Shown here one piece after another: positions 30,324 through 43,440 of a stretch of 64,000 nucleotides of DNA. The DNA is from Colocasia esculenta (lineage: Eukaryota; Streptophyta; Magnoliopsida; Alismatales; Araceae). Both the position numbers and the translations under genes were made by a program. The stretch is from contig CM024766.1 in assembly GCA_014218235.1 (NCBI GenBank), positions 26,199,346-26,263,345 on the forward strand, written 5' to 3'. The notes beneath the pieces are model-generated. The model searched no databases. It saw nothing but the letters and a program-made list of their open reading frames with translations, and was not told the origin of the DNA. How positions within the stretch are numbered: the stretch's first letter is position 1; every line of letters begins with the position of its first letter.

Positions 30324-33300
30324 TGTGACGGCCCTCATTATACCGGTACGGTTATACCAACCCGTCGGTATAGCAAGCGTCATCACAGTGGGACATTTAC
30401 CCAAACGATACGAACAGCTGAGATACACGCGAATATACGAACAGAGTAGCGGAAGTAAAAAGAACTACTGTCTTCATTCATTCATCATCCACATTTAACA
30501 TACATGAAATTTGCAATAACATTAAGAACTTAAAGTTCACATGATTTAAATGCTGAAAATTAATACATGGATGTCCACATACCTTTTTCCATGATAAACT
30601 AATACAATATTCAAGTTTACATACTATGAAAACACAAAAGGGTACATTACTCCAACAATCTAAACTCCGCGCTCGGAGTGCGTCTCTACCGTCTCCTCCA
30701 CGAGAGTCTCGTCACCGTCTATACCTGTACGCCGAAGCAAGAAGTGAGTCTTAAAGACTCACAAGCAACACTACTCATAACATACACGTATAAGTCATAG
30801 CGTTTCTACATGCACATTCACAAATTTCAACATATGGCATGCTAGTCATTTGAAAGTTGCAACCTATCATGAAAGTTCTACAATTTAATATAGTGGATCA
30901 TGCTTTCAGATTTCTAAGAATAAAACTTACCTATCACATGCTCTCTATTCAATTTACTCGTGGAATTTTGCCTTTAAAGAACCAAGACATGAGAGCTACC
31001 AACATGAACACTGTGCATATATGAAAGAAAACACACTAGCGTGGATTTTACATGTTCCTAAGCACATACATAGACATTTTCACATGCTTTAAGTTGCTGG
31101 TTTCACATGGTTTAATGGCTGTAAACCTACACATGAGCTACAATGTTGTTTAAAACATACCATGTGAACAACCAATCATGCTATTTTGTACACGTGCTCA
31201 TCAATTATCCCTAACATGGATTCTAGACATTTTCGCACATATAAACATGATGATAACAACATGAATTACTGATTTCACATGGTTTCAGATTTGTCTCACA
31301 TGGATTTCAATGTCATATTCTCACATTTTTAGTTTCACATTTTCTTTACACAAGTTTCCAATTCACATGGTTGCACTTTGCACATACACATTTCACATTG
31401 TTCACTTACACATTAACACATGAAACATACACATACACATTACACATTACACATTCACATTTTAGGTGCCGTGACACATAGTCCAAACCACCAAAGAAGG
31501 ACATATACACATCACATTACACATAGACGCCATCTAGCATTACAATGGCGACTCTTGGACTGCGCAGACCGGAGAACAAGTCTCCACCCTAACCAGTGGT
31601 ACTTGTCCACCTCCAGGATTTCCCCCTAATGCCCTTAGGGTCACTTACACATTGAACTTTCTCAGGGGGACTTTTCCCTGATACAGTTCCACTGCCCTCT
31701 ACGGAAGCAGTGTCACATTGGCACAGTTACACATTACACATTTTACCGATTTACACATGGTTTTACACATATCACTTTTCATCCCATTCACTTTCTCACT
31801 CACATGCATATCTCTATTTTCCTGACATGACACTACAGATTTCAGGAGTTTAACACAGTAAATTCACCAATCAGGTTGGGTTTAAACGATATCTAATCAC
31901 TTTACGATGACATGCATAAATTTTTACATTTCACATGGAAAAAGTGCATAACTCCTTATATACTGGTCCAAATGACCTGAAATTTAACCACATGCTATTT
32001 TCGGGTTCAAGATCATACCTTCAAATTTTCAGATTTTTTTGAGCTAAATAGAATTTACAGAAAATCAAATACCTATTTAGCATGTCATTCATAATTTAAG
32101 TTGACATGGAGTTTAACCCACCATCATACATTTTTGCCACTTACTGTCTGAACCCTAACATGCCCATAATCATAGATTTCTTCAGAGTTTTCTGAGCAAC
32201 AACCATTTTCTCAAGGTTTTATAACCCTCACATGCTTTTCTAAATTCAATTTCAGAAAGCGTAATAATTCATAAGCATGGACAATTTATCAAAATTGAGT
32301 ACACATATACTGATCCACTAACTTCATGATCTGACAAAACTTAGGGCACTCAAACTAGTCCTAATCATAAACATGGATTGGCAAGATCACCAACAAATCA
32401 TGCTTGAAATTTCATGGGATAATAATCTCTAACATTCACCACCACACATCATACCCTCATCCACACACCACATTCATCACCTCACATTATACTACATATA
32501 AATGATTTACAGTATATCCTCATCGTGAAACATATCGAAAATAATTGTATAGAAGGGCAGAACATGTCACTGTTCTGTCCAGATGAACTTGGCGGCGGTC
32601 TCTGACCGCTGATTCAAGTCAACGTCATAGTCGATGGACGCTAAGCATGATCTTAGCGACCAGGGACTTTGCCGTGAATGCAGGTCTGTGCAGAACACAG
32701 ACCCGAGCTCTCAAGATAGGGTGAATGTGGGGGTCAAGGATACGAAGAAAAATACACAAAAATGTTAAAACCATCCTAGACTCATACGGGAACCTTATGG
32801 TAGGGTCACTTGCCTCTAGAAAATTGCTCCAATGGATCTAAATGCTCGGAGAAGCTCTCCTTGGGCCGTCCCAAGAAGTGCAGAAATGCCCTCCAAGATC
32901 TCCTTCCTCCGGGCTCTTGGATGATCTCCACAACAAAGAAATGTCGAGGAGCCTTCCTCGATGATCCCTCTAGCCTCCAGTTGCAGTAGAACGCTGGACA
33001 AAGCTTCAGAAGTTCGGATTTTGGGCTGCAAAGATGGGGTTTTCTCACTGTCCGAAATAGGGTTTTCTCCTCTTGTTTCTCTCTTGCAAAAGGGTGAAGA
33101 GAGGGGTTGGGGAGCAGATTCGGGTTTAGACATATGGGAGAGGCTTCTCTCCCACTCACAGGGTGACAAGATGGCTCTCAGAGCCGTTGGGGATAGTTCC
33201 CCAATGGGTGAGCTACCTTGTTTCCGGAATTTCTGGCTCTAACGCATGCAGGTCAGAGAAATCGGCGTCCACATCGTTAGACGCCAGGATTAGTGTTGGC

Positions 33301-33594
33301 GTCCATGCGTGGACGCTGACACCTCATCGACGTCCTGATATGACGCCAATCTGGCCTTCGGCCAGAACTCTAAAACATGCAGAAAACTATGCATGCCATG
33401 CATATATACATGCAATATGTATATGGTAGGTATCCATACTATCACCATTCAATACATGCATATTTACATCTAGTATAAACACATGCACACGTAATTGTAC
33501 TAATTAATACGTACGTAAATATGTATATACATACACGAGCACAAATATACACACACAAATACAAATAATGCGACGAAAATTCGAGGGCCTTACA
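30324..33594 (-). repeat. 5' LTR of element D (right copy)
   Basis: 3,271 bp, closely matching 21418-24714 apart from scattered small indels. On the - strand it starts TGTAAGGCCC (right end, 33594) and ends GTCACA at 30324, next to the primer site. AGACA follows at 33595-33599, as after the solo copy. GACGCC/GGCGTCC words recur at about 33260-33350. Confidence 0.85.
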
Positions 33595-36500
33595 AGACAG
33601 CTCTAAGAAGTTCAGAAAGTACAAGAAGAAGGCGTTGACAGCAGCATGGGAAAACAGTAGCGACTCAGACAATGAGTCAAACTCCTGCAGTGATGAAGAA
33701 GAAGCCCATTTGGCTTTCATGGCAAATACTGAAGATAAGGTAACCCTCGAGCATCCAAATGGTATTTGGATAGTGGGTGCTCAAGGCACATGTCAGGAAA
33801 CCAGAAGTTATTCTCTCATCTCCAAGTTGAAGAATGAACAGTCACTTATGGAGATAATGGGAAAGGAACAGTGATAGGCAGTGGCTCTGTGAATAACAAA
33901 GGAAAATCAGTCATAGAAGATGTGTTATAGTCAAGGGATTGAAGCACAATCTCATTAGCATCAGCCAGCTGTGTGACAGAGGCCATCAGATCAAATTTCA
34001 AGAGTCAAAGTGCAGCATACTGAAGGATGGAGCAGTCATCTTTGAAGCCAATAGAGAAAAGAATTTGTATGTGCTCTATCTTAAGGAACTCAAGGAACAA
34101 AATATGTCTGGCAGCAAATAAGGATAAATCTACTGAATTGTGGCACAGACGACTAGGTCATTGCAGCATAGATGGCATGAGAAAATTGCTGAAGAAGAAT
34201 CTTGTGGAAGGCCTACCTAAGGTCAGTGCAAAATGGATGGTGTCTGTAGACCTTGTGCTAAGGGAAAGCACACCAAGAGCTCCTTCAAGTCAAAGACGGT
34301 GGTGACCACCTCAAAACCCTTAGAGCTCCTTCATATGGATCTATTTGGGCCAATGAGGACTACCAGTCTTGGAGGAAAGAACTTTGGATTTGTCATAGTT
34401 GATGACTACTCAAGATTCACATGGGTATCATTCCTAGAGCATAAAGATGACACTTTCGAAAACTTTGTCAGTTTCAGCAAGAAAATCCAGAAAGATCAAA
34501 AGTTCAGCATTGTGTCTATCCGATCAGATCATGGTGGAGAATTTCAGAATGAAAAATTTGCTAAGTTCTATGATGATCAGAGAATTGAGCATAATTTCTC
34601 AGCACCAAGAACACCACAGCAAAATGGTATCGCTGAGAGAAAGAATAGAACCCTATTGGATATGGTAAGAACTATGCTCTCAGAATATGATCTGCCAAGA
34701 TACTTCTGGGCTGAAGTAGTCAACACAGCAAGCTACATCATCAACCGAGTAATGATCAGGCCAATCCTAAAGAAGACTGTATATGAACTGTTCAAAGGAA
34801 AGAAACCAAAGATCAGCCACTTCAGGACATTTGGATGTCCTTGCTTCATCCACAACAATGGAAAAAGAGACATTGGTAAGTTGGATGCCAAATCAGATGA
34901 AGGTATCTTCATGGGGTACACCTCTAAACCCAAAGGCTATAGAGTATTTAACAAATGCACTTTATTGATTGAACAATCTGTACACATTATCTTTGATGAA
35001 ACTAACCCTTCCTTGAGAAAGGAAGTAGTTAGTGATAATGATGATGCAGATGAACTGTCCAAGAAACTAAAGAATACATCAATTGAGGACAAGGATGATC
35101 CACCTCTGGAAGACATGCAACAAAAGGAAATTACACATGAAAATCTTCCAAAGGAATGGAGACACAAGAATATCACCCTTAAGAATATTATTGGTGATCC
35201 ATCCGTAGGGGTAAGAACAAGAGGTAATGTTATTCCTTGTGATTACCTAGCTTTTGTTTCTCAAATAGAGCCTAGGACAGTCAATGAAGCTCTTACTGAT
35301 TAATCTTGGATAATAGCCATGCAAGATGAATTAAATCAATTCAAGAGAAACCAAGTATGGTCACTTGTTCCTAGACCATCAGACTGTCCAGTCATTGGCA
35401 CCAAATGAGTGTTCAGAAATAAACTGGATGAAACTGGTGTAATCTTAAGTAACAAGGCCAGATTGGTAGCTCAAGGCTATTCTCAAGAGGAAGACATAGA
35501 TTTCGATGAACCTATGCACCTGTAGCTAGACTGAGGCTATTAGAATATTACTTGCATATGCATCAGCTTTGAATTTAACATTATTTCAAATGGATGTTAA
35601 ATCCACTTTTTTAAATAGTTTTATAAAAGAGGAAGTTTATGTGGAACAACCCTCGGGTTTTATGACACAAATTTCCTAATCATGTTTTCAAACTTCACAA
35701 GGCATTATATGGTTTAAAGCAAGCACCTAGAGCCTGGTATGAAAGGCTTAGTTCTTTTCTTTTAAACCATGGTTTCAGTAGAGGTCAAGTAGATAGTACT
35801 CTTTTCATAAAGTCAAAGGTCAAACACATTCTACTAGTTCAAATTTATGTAGATGATATTATTTTTGGTTCTACTGACGAATCCCTTTGCAAGTACTTTG
35901 AAAAGTTGATGCAGGGAGAATTTGAAATGAGCATGATGGGAGAACTTAATTATTTCCTTGGACTTCAAATCAAACAAGGAAAGGAAGGAACTCACATTTG
36001 TCAAGCAAAGTACACAAAAGAACTCTTGAAGAAATTTGGATTCGATAATACCAACCACTGTCAACACCAATGAGTACATCAACAAGGATGGACAGTGATA
36101 AAGATGGTAAGAAAGTAGATCAAAAGATCTACAGAGGTATGATAGGTTCACTCCTTTATTTAACAGCTAGTAGACCTGATATTCTATTTAGTGTATGCAT
36201 GTGTGCTAGGTATCAAGCAGATCCTAAAGAATCACATTTAATTTCTGTGAAAAAAATATTTAGATATTTAGCAAGAACTCATGACTTAGGTCTGTGGTAT
36301 CTAAAATGTTGTGAAATTAACTTAGTAGGTTATTTGATGCTGACTATGCTGGATGCAAATTAGATAGAAAAAGCACCAGTGGTTGTTGTCAATTTCTTGC
36401 AGGATGTTTGATATCTTGGTCTTCAAAGAAATAAAATTCAGTGGCACTATCTACAGCTCAAGCTGAGTACGTAGCTGCTGGAAGTTGCTGTACACAACGC

Positions 36501-36782
36501 TTATGGATAAAACAACAACTTGAAGATTTCAGATTAAACATCAAATCCATCCCACTGTTGTGTGACAACACCAGTGCCATTAATCTCACCAAGAATCTAG
36601 TTCAACATTCAAGGACCAAGCATATTGAGGTTAGATATCATTTTATCGTGATCATGTAGCAAATGGTAATATTGAAATATCTTTTATTGATACAAATGGT
36701 CAGTTAGCAGACATTTTCACAAAAGCCTTACCCGAGGAAGATTCACATCTCTTAGAAGGGAATTAGGCATGTGCAATTTGTG
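33595..36782 (+). pseudogene. pol: Element C gag end and pol, second copy
   Basis: Reads as 24715-27269 but carries on to the end of RNase H. GATAAG (to 33739) joins the protease directly, again without the 0.7-kb interval. Open stretch 34233-35303 holds the integrase DDE core (LLHMDLFGP, SDHGGEF, NGIAERKNRT) and integrase tail. It stops at TAA 35301-35303. RT has TGA for Trp at 35406-35408, FQMDVKSTFLNS with a changed Ala, and YVDDIIF at 35846-35866. RNase H is open in parts (36070-36363, 36441-36659) and ends at the LGMCNL TGA near 36780. Confidence 0.85.
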
Positions 36783-37180
36783 AAAAAGGTTTTGTTTAAA
36801 ACTGGCACATTAAATTCTCAGAATTAAGTAATTTTTCCCTCCATGGCTTTAAGCAAAAGAAATTCAATTATCCTTTGTAACCGCTCTCTCATTGAAGTCG
36901 GTTTGAATAGTCAAACTCTTTTGTCTTCTTCTGCCGCCTTTTGACGCCTCACTTTCCACAACGCATTAATTTATTCCTAAAAATTGAATGAGATAACGAT
37001 TCATATCTCATCTTCAACCTTTTTCCCTCTTTCGTCTGGATGCTCAAGCCGATGCCCTAGCGATTTCGACATCGACTCTCTGCTAAGTTTGAAGCTTCTC
37101 TCCTCTTCCCGCAAAATTTCTTGAGGGATCTCTCTCCTCCTTCCTTCTCAATCCTCCAGAAAACCTCCACACTTGATTCC
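36783..37180 (+). promoter_or_regulatory. Spacer before ORF3 of element C with a splice-acceptor-like site
   Basis: No coding signal. The end is pyrimidine-rich, and CCTCCAG ends at 37159, exactly 21 nt before ATG 37181, as in A and B. Function inferred. Confidence 0.4.
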
Positions 37181-40100
37181 ATGGCCGCATCAGCCGTTTC
37201 CGGGAGTTTGGGTGGCTATAGTGTCGAGTTCCTCACTCCTGAGCAGCAGGAGAGGTTCCAGTTCGTGAAGACCAAAGTGTGTGGGAACAAGATAGTGGAC
37301 GTTGCTGATCTTGAAAAGAATGGTATGCTCAGTGTTGTTGAAGCTTTGATCAGGATGAAATGGATGGGAGTAACAACCTTCTCTGAGGTAAGTTATCCAC
37401 ACCTCGTGAAGGCCTTCTATGTATGCCTGAAGACTCAAGAAGATGGGTCCCTGGTTTCATATGTCAAGGGAACCCAGATTTAGATAGATAGTGAGCTATT
37501 GCATGAGTTGTTTGGAGTAACAACATCGATACAGTGGGGTTCACTCCGTGAACGCCCAGGTCAAGGGTCTTGGCATTGTAGGGCGGGATACAGATTAAGA
37601 GATGGTAAATTGGACATCAACCAACTGAATGCGTTCAACCGCCTCCTTCACTTCATAGTGTGTCAGATTTTGGTTCCAAGAAGCGCCACATTCTCCACTT
37701 GTTCAAAGGCAGATTCTGACATGATGTTTTGGGCCATACAGAACAAGGAAATCAACATGGCCGCAGTGATGATGGAAAGAATGGCTTTTGCCGGAGATCA
37801 GATTTGGGACACAAAATCCAAGCTAAATGTTTCCTTGCCGTATGCACATCTGCTCACCAAAGTTTTCAAGCACTTTGGTATTGATCTGGCAGGAGCAGTT
37901 GTTGAGAAAATGGGCCAATCAATTAGGTCCAGAAATCTCAGGAAAAGTGGTTTTTTCAGTTATAGATGGTGTTTGGTCTAAGACCACAGTGGCCGAGGGA
38001 GAGGCCATCATAGGTGATATTCTTGATATCCTGATGTTCAGGAAGAAGCAGCAGAACCAGCAGCAGAGCAACTAGCAGCAGTCCAAGCAGCAATAGAACA
38101 GAGATAGAGATTGAGCCAGCAGTACCTTCACTTCTAGCAGAATTAGTAGCAGAAACACAAGAAGCAGTTGAGGCTGTAGGGTCACCCCTTGTCCAATAGT
38201 TTCACAATCTCCAGAAGGTCCTGTAGAAGAAGCAGTGGAAGGTTTGCAGATAATCTTCCCACCTCCATTATTGCCTCCATTCTCAGAGATGTAGTAGATT
38301 CAGTTCTCACTTCTTCCCAGTCACCTCAGAGATTGGTGGAATTGCAGAAGAAGTTGTGGCATCAGGCCACATTGAGGAATCAGTGGCAGCAACAGTTCAA
38401 GAGGAGCAGTCCAGTGCTCCAACAAGTGTTGTTTTGGAAGATGCTCCCATTTAGGGGGAGCAAGAATTAATGGAAAAAGATGCTCCTGCTCAGGGGGAGC
38501 AATCCAAGGAAGGTCAAGAAGAAGAAGCAGCTCACCATGATGAGCCAATGGGTGATGTACCAGTTGATGAAGACCTACCTCATGATCAGGATGATGTCAG
38601 AGAAGGGGAGACAGCCAGCTCCTCAGATTCAGATGATGATCAGCCTCCTCCAGTTTCAGAGGCTAGGCAAAAAGGGAAAGAAGTAGAATCCAGAGTCCTA
38701 TTGTTAGCAGACACTCCTTTTGAAAGGCAAGTGAAGCAGAAAATTGTGATTAATTTGAAGCCTGTGATTGAAAGGCTTGATGCTCAAGGCACAATCCTGT
38801 GCTCTCTCCAATCAGATGTTAATTCAATCTTCATGAGCCAAGCATCAGCTACAAAAGAAATTTCCAACATAAGAAATGCCATGAAGTGGTTTAACCAGGA
38901 AATGGGCACCATGAAAAATTTGCTGGGAGACATTCTTAAGGTGGTTGGAGCTCAAATTCCTCCTCCTCCACCTCTTGCAGCCCAGGTTCCGGAGTCAGGG
39001 CCTTCAAGGCCATCAGTTCAAGAGGCAAGGCCAACAGGGCCAGAAGCAGCAGCAGCACCAGCAGAGGCAGCAGTAATATGCAAAGGCCATCTGGGCCAGC
39101 TAAGCAGGTTGAAGGGTCTCCAGGGCAAGCTGAGCAAGTGTCAGGGCCAACAGGGCCATTAGAGAGTGAACCTGTGCAGTCAGAGGCTGAAGAAGAGTCC
39201 TTGGCACCCAAGCCCCCAGCTCCCTCTTCTCCCTCTCACACACCTATTCCTCCAACTCCACCCTCAGCTCCTACAGCTCCTCCTGCTCCACAAACATTCA
39301 AGAAGCCTCAATCCAAACCAATTTCCTCTCCCACTCCATTTCCTCCTCATTCCACCTCATCTCCTGCCTCCTCTAATACAATTCCTTCTCCTTCTCCTAT
39401 CTTTGAGGCCCCTCCAGCATCCTCAGCTGGAGCCTCCTCCTCCTCCTCCTCTGGTCCCTCCTTGGACCAGTTGATGACCTCCTAACTACTTCACATTCTT
39501 TTCTTATCCTTCATCCCTCCTCCACCCTCTTTCATCACTATCATACCTAAAAGATCCCAACTTAACTCTCCCTTTATGGAACAGATAAGGATGAGTTTGA
39601 GGAAGGATCCTCAGGTCTGTGTTGAAGGTTGGAGAACATGTCCATAAGGCAGACTCTTCCAGTCCTGCCCCTAAGAAGGAAACTTCTACTTCCTCCATTT
39701 CCTCTGAACCTAAATACCCACCTTTGTGGTTTTCTCTCACAATGGACAACAAACATAAAGCACTGTACAGAGAATATCTCTCAAAGGTTGTTCTTGCAAC
39801 TATCATTAACCTTCCCTTTCTTAATCTCACAGATCATTTGCACACCATTCTACCCTACACTTCTCTTACAAAATCAGAAAAATCCAGAATATTCTCTCTT
39901 GCCCACTCCAAATCAGAAGACCATGGGGCAAAGGTCACAAGGATCTCTTCAAGAAATTTATTCTTGCTAATCTGTTAGATTCCCTCCGAGGGACCACTCC
40001 CTGACCTTATCATAATGGTTCAGGATGTATCATAGAGAACTTTGGGCACCCTTCATTCAAAAGGAAATCAAAATGATCAGACATTTCATGCTATTCAACA

Positions 40101-40976
40101 ATTACAGATATGTCCATACACTTCCAGAGGTTCAGCTTAGCCAATTCAAAAGGCCATTTTAGCTCTGATCCGGATATCTCACATACTTCAGATGTTCAGG
40201 TAGATTTTGCTACCCTCCAAGTGCCTGAGGAGATAGCCCTTCCACAAATCCATTTTCTAGTTATGGAATCCTCTGTAGGATCCATCATCTTTGAGCGTTT
40301 TGCCAGAGTAATGGGCAGAATTAAGTACAGAAAAGCTGCCTGGTTGCTTTTCCTAGATTCCTATTTAGGGAATATCACCAGGGGCATGTAAGTGCTGAAG
40401 TTCTAGCCCCCATTCTGTCTGAATGTGAAAGGCTGACATCCTCAGAATGGTCCAAGTTCTACCCTTTGTCAGCTCAGCAGTTGTTTGCACTCAATGAAGC
40501 TCAGGCCAGGGAAGGCAACCAACTATCTCTTTAGCTACTTTCTTGGATATGAATTCTATACATCTTGTTAATGACCCTTTCAAAGTCTGGGAGGAAAGAT
40601 ACAAAGTATATGTAGCTCTTCATAAAGCTCTCAGAGACAACCACAATCACTATCCTGTGTCCATGGATCAGTTTCTTACCTGTGCCAGCTTTGGGACTAC
40701 TCATTTCCTGAAGATGTCTATGGATAAGAATGCTTATGCTGACCTTCTCTATAAGCATCTAGATCTTCATCTCAAAAGGATGGCTTCCTCCATGGGACCA
40801 ACCTACTCTCTGTCTTTTGGAGTCTTTAAAACTCATTTTGAAGAGTAGGAAGCACAGGCATGGGAAACCATCTCCCATTTTGCCTCTCTTTTGTCTCCTG
40901 CATTCTATTTACCTGTACCTCGCAAAGTTAATGAATCTCCTTCTTGTGTAATCCTCTTTTCTTTCTCTCTTCTTTC
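37181..40976 (+). pseudogene. ORF3 of element C, broken
   Basis: ATG 37181 (TCCATGG) starts MAASAVSGSLGGYSVEFLTP. The conserved N-domain spans 37181-37990 with a small disruption near 37480. A Gln-rich segment with TAG codons follows (38071 on). Then come an acidic PxQGEQ repeat region (TAG for the Gln at 38452-38454, intact at 38491), a segment open at 38470-39162 with a coiled-coil-like part, a Pro/Ser/Thr-rich stretch (39078-39485), and the C-terminal domain (about 39690-40900). CAG has become TAG at 40846-40848 compared with B. No signal peptide or clear membrane span is seen. The end is placed at the late stop by analogy with the other copies. Confidence 0.65.
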
Positions 40977-41141
40977 TTTGTCTTAGATTGTCTTTTTGCT
41001 CAATGACAAAAAGGGGGAGAAAATTAGCATGTCTGAAATACATTCCAATAATTCTTTAAGGAAGAAAATTAGCATGTCATATCTTCAGACTGATTTTCGA
41101 TATTTTTTCATCCATGCTTATTGTTCAGTTTTGTCATCACC

Positions 41142-41154
41142 AAAAAGGGGGAGA
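41142..41154 (+). promoter_or_regulatory. Polypurine tract of element C
   Basis: AAAAAGGGGGAGA, one base before the LTR. A second identical tract lies near 41008, inside the stretch just after ORF3. Confidence 0.85.
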
Positions 41155-41389
41155 TTGATGATCAGTCTATCCCCATGTAATTTTAATTAATGACATATGT
41201 ATTTTGGTGATTAACAAAACTAAACTAGATTTTATCAATAATATCTAATGAACATTTCATAAGTCTTAAGTACAGGAAAAATACTAAGGTCAAACAAGCC
41301 AATAAAGGTATGCATTACTTCTCTGAAGCTTTAATCTTTTCAACATGATATTTCTCTAAGTCCATATCGATTTCTGTTGAAGATCATAA

Positions 41390-42110
41390 CGATTTCCTTA
41401 TAAGACTGAAAAGTCATGTTGTTTCAAACAAGTCGATGCTGTAACGATTCTATAAGTTATCACAACGATTTCTTTAGAAAGCGTAACGACTTGCCTGTCA
41501 TAATGATTCTATAAGTTATCGCAACGATTTCTTTAGAGCTCGTAACGACTTGACTGTCGCAACGATTCTATAAGTCATCGTAACGATTTCATTAGAGCTC
41601 GTAACGACTTGCCTGCCGTAACGATTCTATAAGTCATCGTAACGATTTCTTTAGAGCTCGTAACGACTTGCCTGTCGCAACGATTCTATAAGTCATCGTA
41701 ACGATTTCTTTAGAGCTCGTAACGACTTGCCTGTCGCAACGATTCTATAAGTCATCGTAACGATTTCTTTAGAGCTCGTAATGACTTGCCTGTCGCAACG
41801 ATTCTATAACTCACCGTAACGATTTCTTTAGAGCTCGCAACGACTTGGTCGCCGTAACGATTTCGTAAGTTACCATAACGATTTCTTTAGTGAACACAAC
41901 GATTTACTTTGTATAACGATTTGATAAGTGTTTCACAATGATTTCTTCAGTGAACACAACGATTTGCTTTGTATAACGATTTGATAAGTGTTTCACAATG
42001 ATTTCTTCAGTGAACACAACGATTTGATAAGTGTTTCACAATGATTTCTTCACTGAACACAATGATTTGCTTTGTATAACGATTTGATAAGTGTTTCACA
42101 ACGATTTCAT
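41390..42110 (+). repeat. AACGATT arrays in the 3' LTR of element C
   Basis: The same 59-bp and 60-bp units as in the 5' LTR. The second array has a shortened unit near 42010, a copy-number or length difference between the two LTRs. Confidence 0.85.
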
Positions 42111-42539
42111 ATCTTATATATAGACTTGATATCTTATTCATCTTAAAGGCGTTGACTAGTCAAAGTCCACGTAGATATCTCTCTGACGCTTCTGCATGTA
42201 TGAGATTTGAACATATCTCTGCATGCATGCAGACGATATCATTCATTATCGTGCTTACTCTGATTACGTCTTTTAGACTTAGCTATTTGGCATTACTATT
42301 TTCATGTCTATTGCTACTAACGTTGACTGACATCAGAGACAGCTTAGCTGTATGCTATTTGAGATTAACATTTGTGCAGACCTCTGATCCTGCTCCACGA
42401 TGCAACGTTAAACAAAATAGAAGCCAAAGGATATCTCTGAAGATCTCATCTCTTTGCGTGCTCAAGTGATCAAAAGACTGTTGACTGGAAGCTTCCAAGA
42501 CTCCATGTGTCATTCAGTCTAACGGCTACTCAAGAGAGA

Positions 42540-42582
42540 GAGACAACGGACACTTCAACGTCTATATTTCAAAAGAAGAATA
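42540..42582 (+). promoter_or_regulatory. Candidate LTR core promoter (element C, 3' LTR)
   Basis: Same 20-bp box (42540-42559) and AATAAATAC as in the 5' LTR. Confidence 0.5.
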
Positions 42583-43013
42583 AATACAAGAGAACCGAAG
42601 AAAAGAAGAATCAAGTATTCAAGCATTAAAAAGTCTTCGGCAAGAAGTCCAAAGCCTAGAACTTCATTCCTCTTGGCTGTAGCTCTTTGCTCTCCACTTT
42701 TTAGTAAAATCTTGAGAGAGCTTGTGTAGTTCTGAGAGTGCGCTTAGCTTTGATTTCTTCCTCTCAGTTCTAGTTGCTTCAGATCCTTGCTTGTCAAAAG
42801 CTTGATCTAGGGGCTTGAATTTCATTCAATTCTCTTTAAGGAGTTTTCCCTTCGGTTGTGAAGGAAGACCTGGTGGTATCCAGGGTGTTGTTTTCCCTTC
42901 GGTTGTGAAGGAAGACCTAGTGGTATCCAGGGTGTTATTTTCCCTCGGTTGTGAAGGAAGACCTGGTGGTATCCAGGGTGTTGTTTTCCCTTCGGTTGTG
43001 AAGGAAGACCTGG

Positions 43014-43440
43014 CAAGATGCAACACAGTTGCACCAGCGGCCGAAACAACATAAGCTAACAGGAAGGACTCTCCACAAGAGACCTGTCAAAAGCCACACG
43101 CAAGGAACCACAAGCCTAAGAAGGAGACAACATGCCACACCTGCCCCGAACCCTTAAGACACAAAGACACGAAACATCGAGAAGAACATGATCAAGGTGC
43201 AGTACCCAACCGCACCAACAACCCGAAATGACCCAAGGCTAACTGAAAGGGACTCTCCACCAGAGACCCACACAAGCAAAACACGCGGAGAACCAGCAGC
43301 TTCAAGAGCACAACAACACATCGGCTCTTAGAAGCACACAAACACAAGGCACTGCTCCCACCACGCAGGCGGAGAGAGCCACACACTAAACAGCGACAAG
43401 TGCCTCCAAAAATAGCTGAGGCACAAGCAAAACACGCACC
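43014..43440. repeat. Diverged tandem repeat of about 180 bp next to the broken LTR
   Basis: Two blocks share GCACCA...CCGAAA...GGCTAAC/AGCTAAC...GGACTCTCCAC..GAGACC (43027-43090 and 43211-43275) and, further on, ACACAAAGACAC against ACACAAACACAAG (43159 and 43337). The offset is about 178-185 bp. The strand shown is A/C-rich. No protein signal. It could be part of the gypsy element that follows. Confidence 0.4.

Larger units (their letters stand above)
18332..43013 (+). mobile_element. Element C: Sirevirus-type copia carrying an insertion of gypsy element D and an internal duplication
   Basis: The 5' LTR, primer site and gag start are present. Gag is split at 21417 by D. The remaining gag and pol occur twice (24715-27269 and 33595-36782) with D sequence between, and only the second copy continues into ORF3 and the 3' LTR. 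The 3' LTR is cut at 43013, so its right target duplication is missing. Both pol copies share the same inactivating changes (for example TGA in place of Trp at 26526 and 35406), which shows they are copies of one element and not two insertions. Confidence 0.8.
41156..43013 (+). repeat. 3' LTR of element C, right end missing
   Basis: Matches the 5' LTR from TGATGATCAG through the arrays (about 41390-42110), the promoter box (42540-42559) and four hairpin units (42843-43013). It breaks off after GACCTGG at 43013; the expected last 350 bases or so and the target duplication are absent. The sequence beyond is unrelated. Confidence 0.85.
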
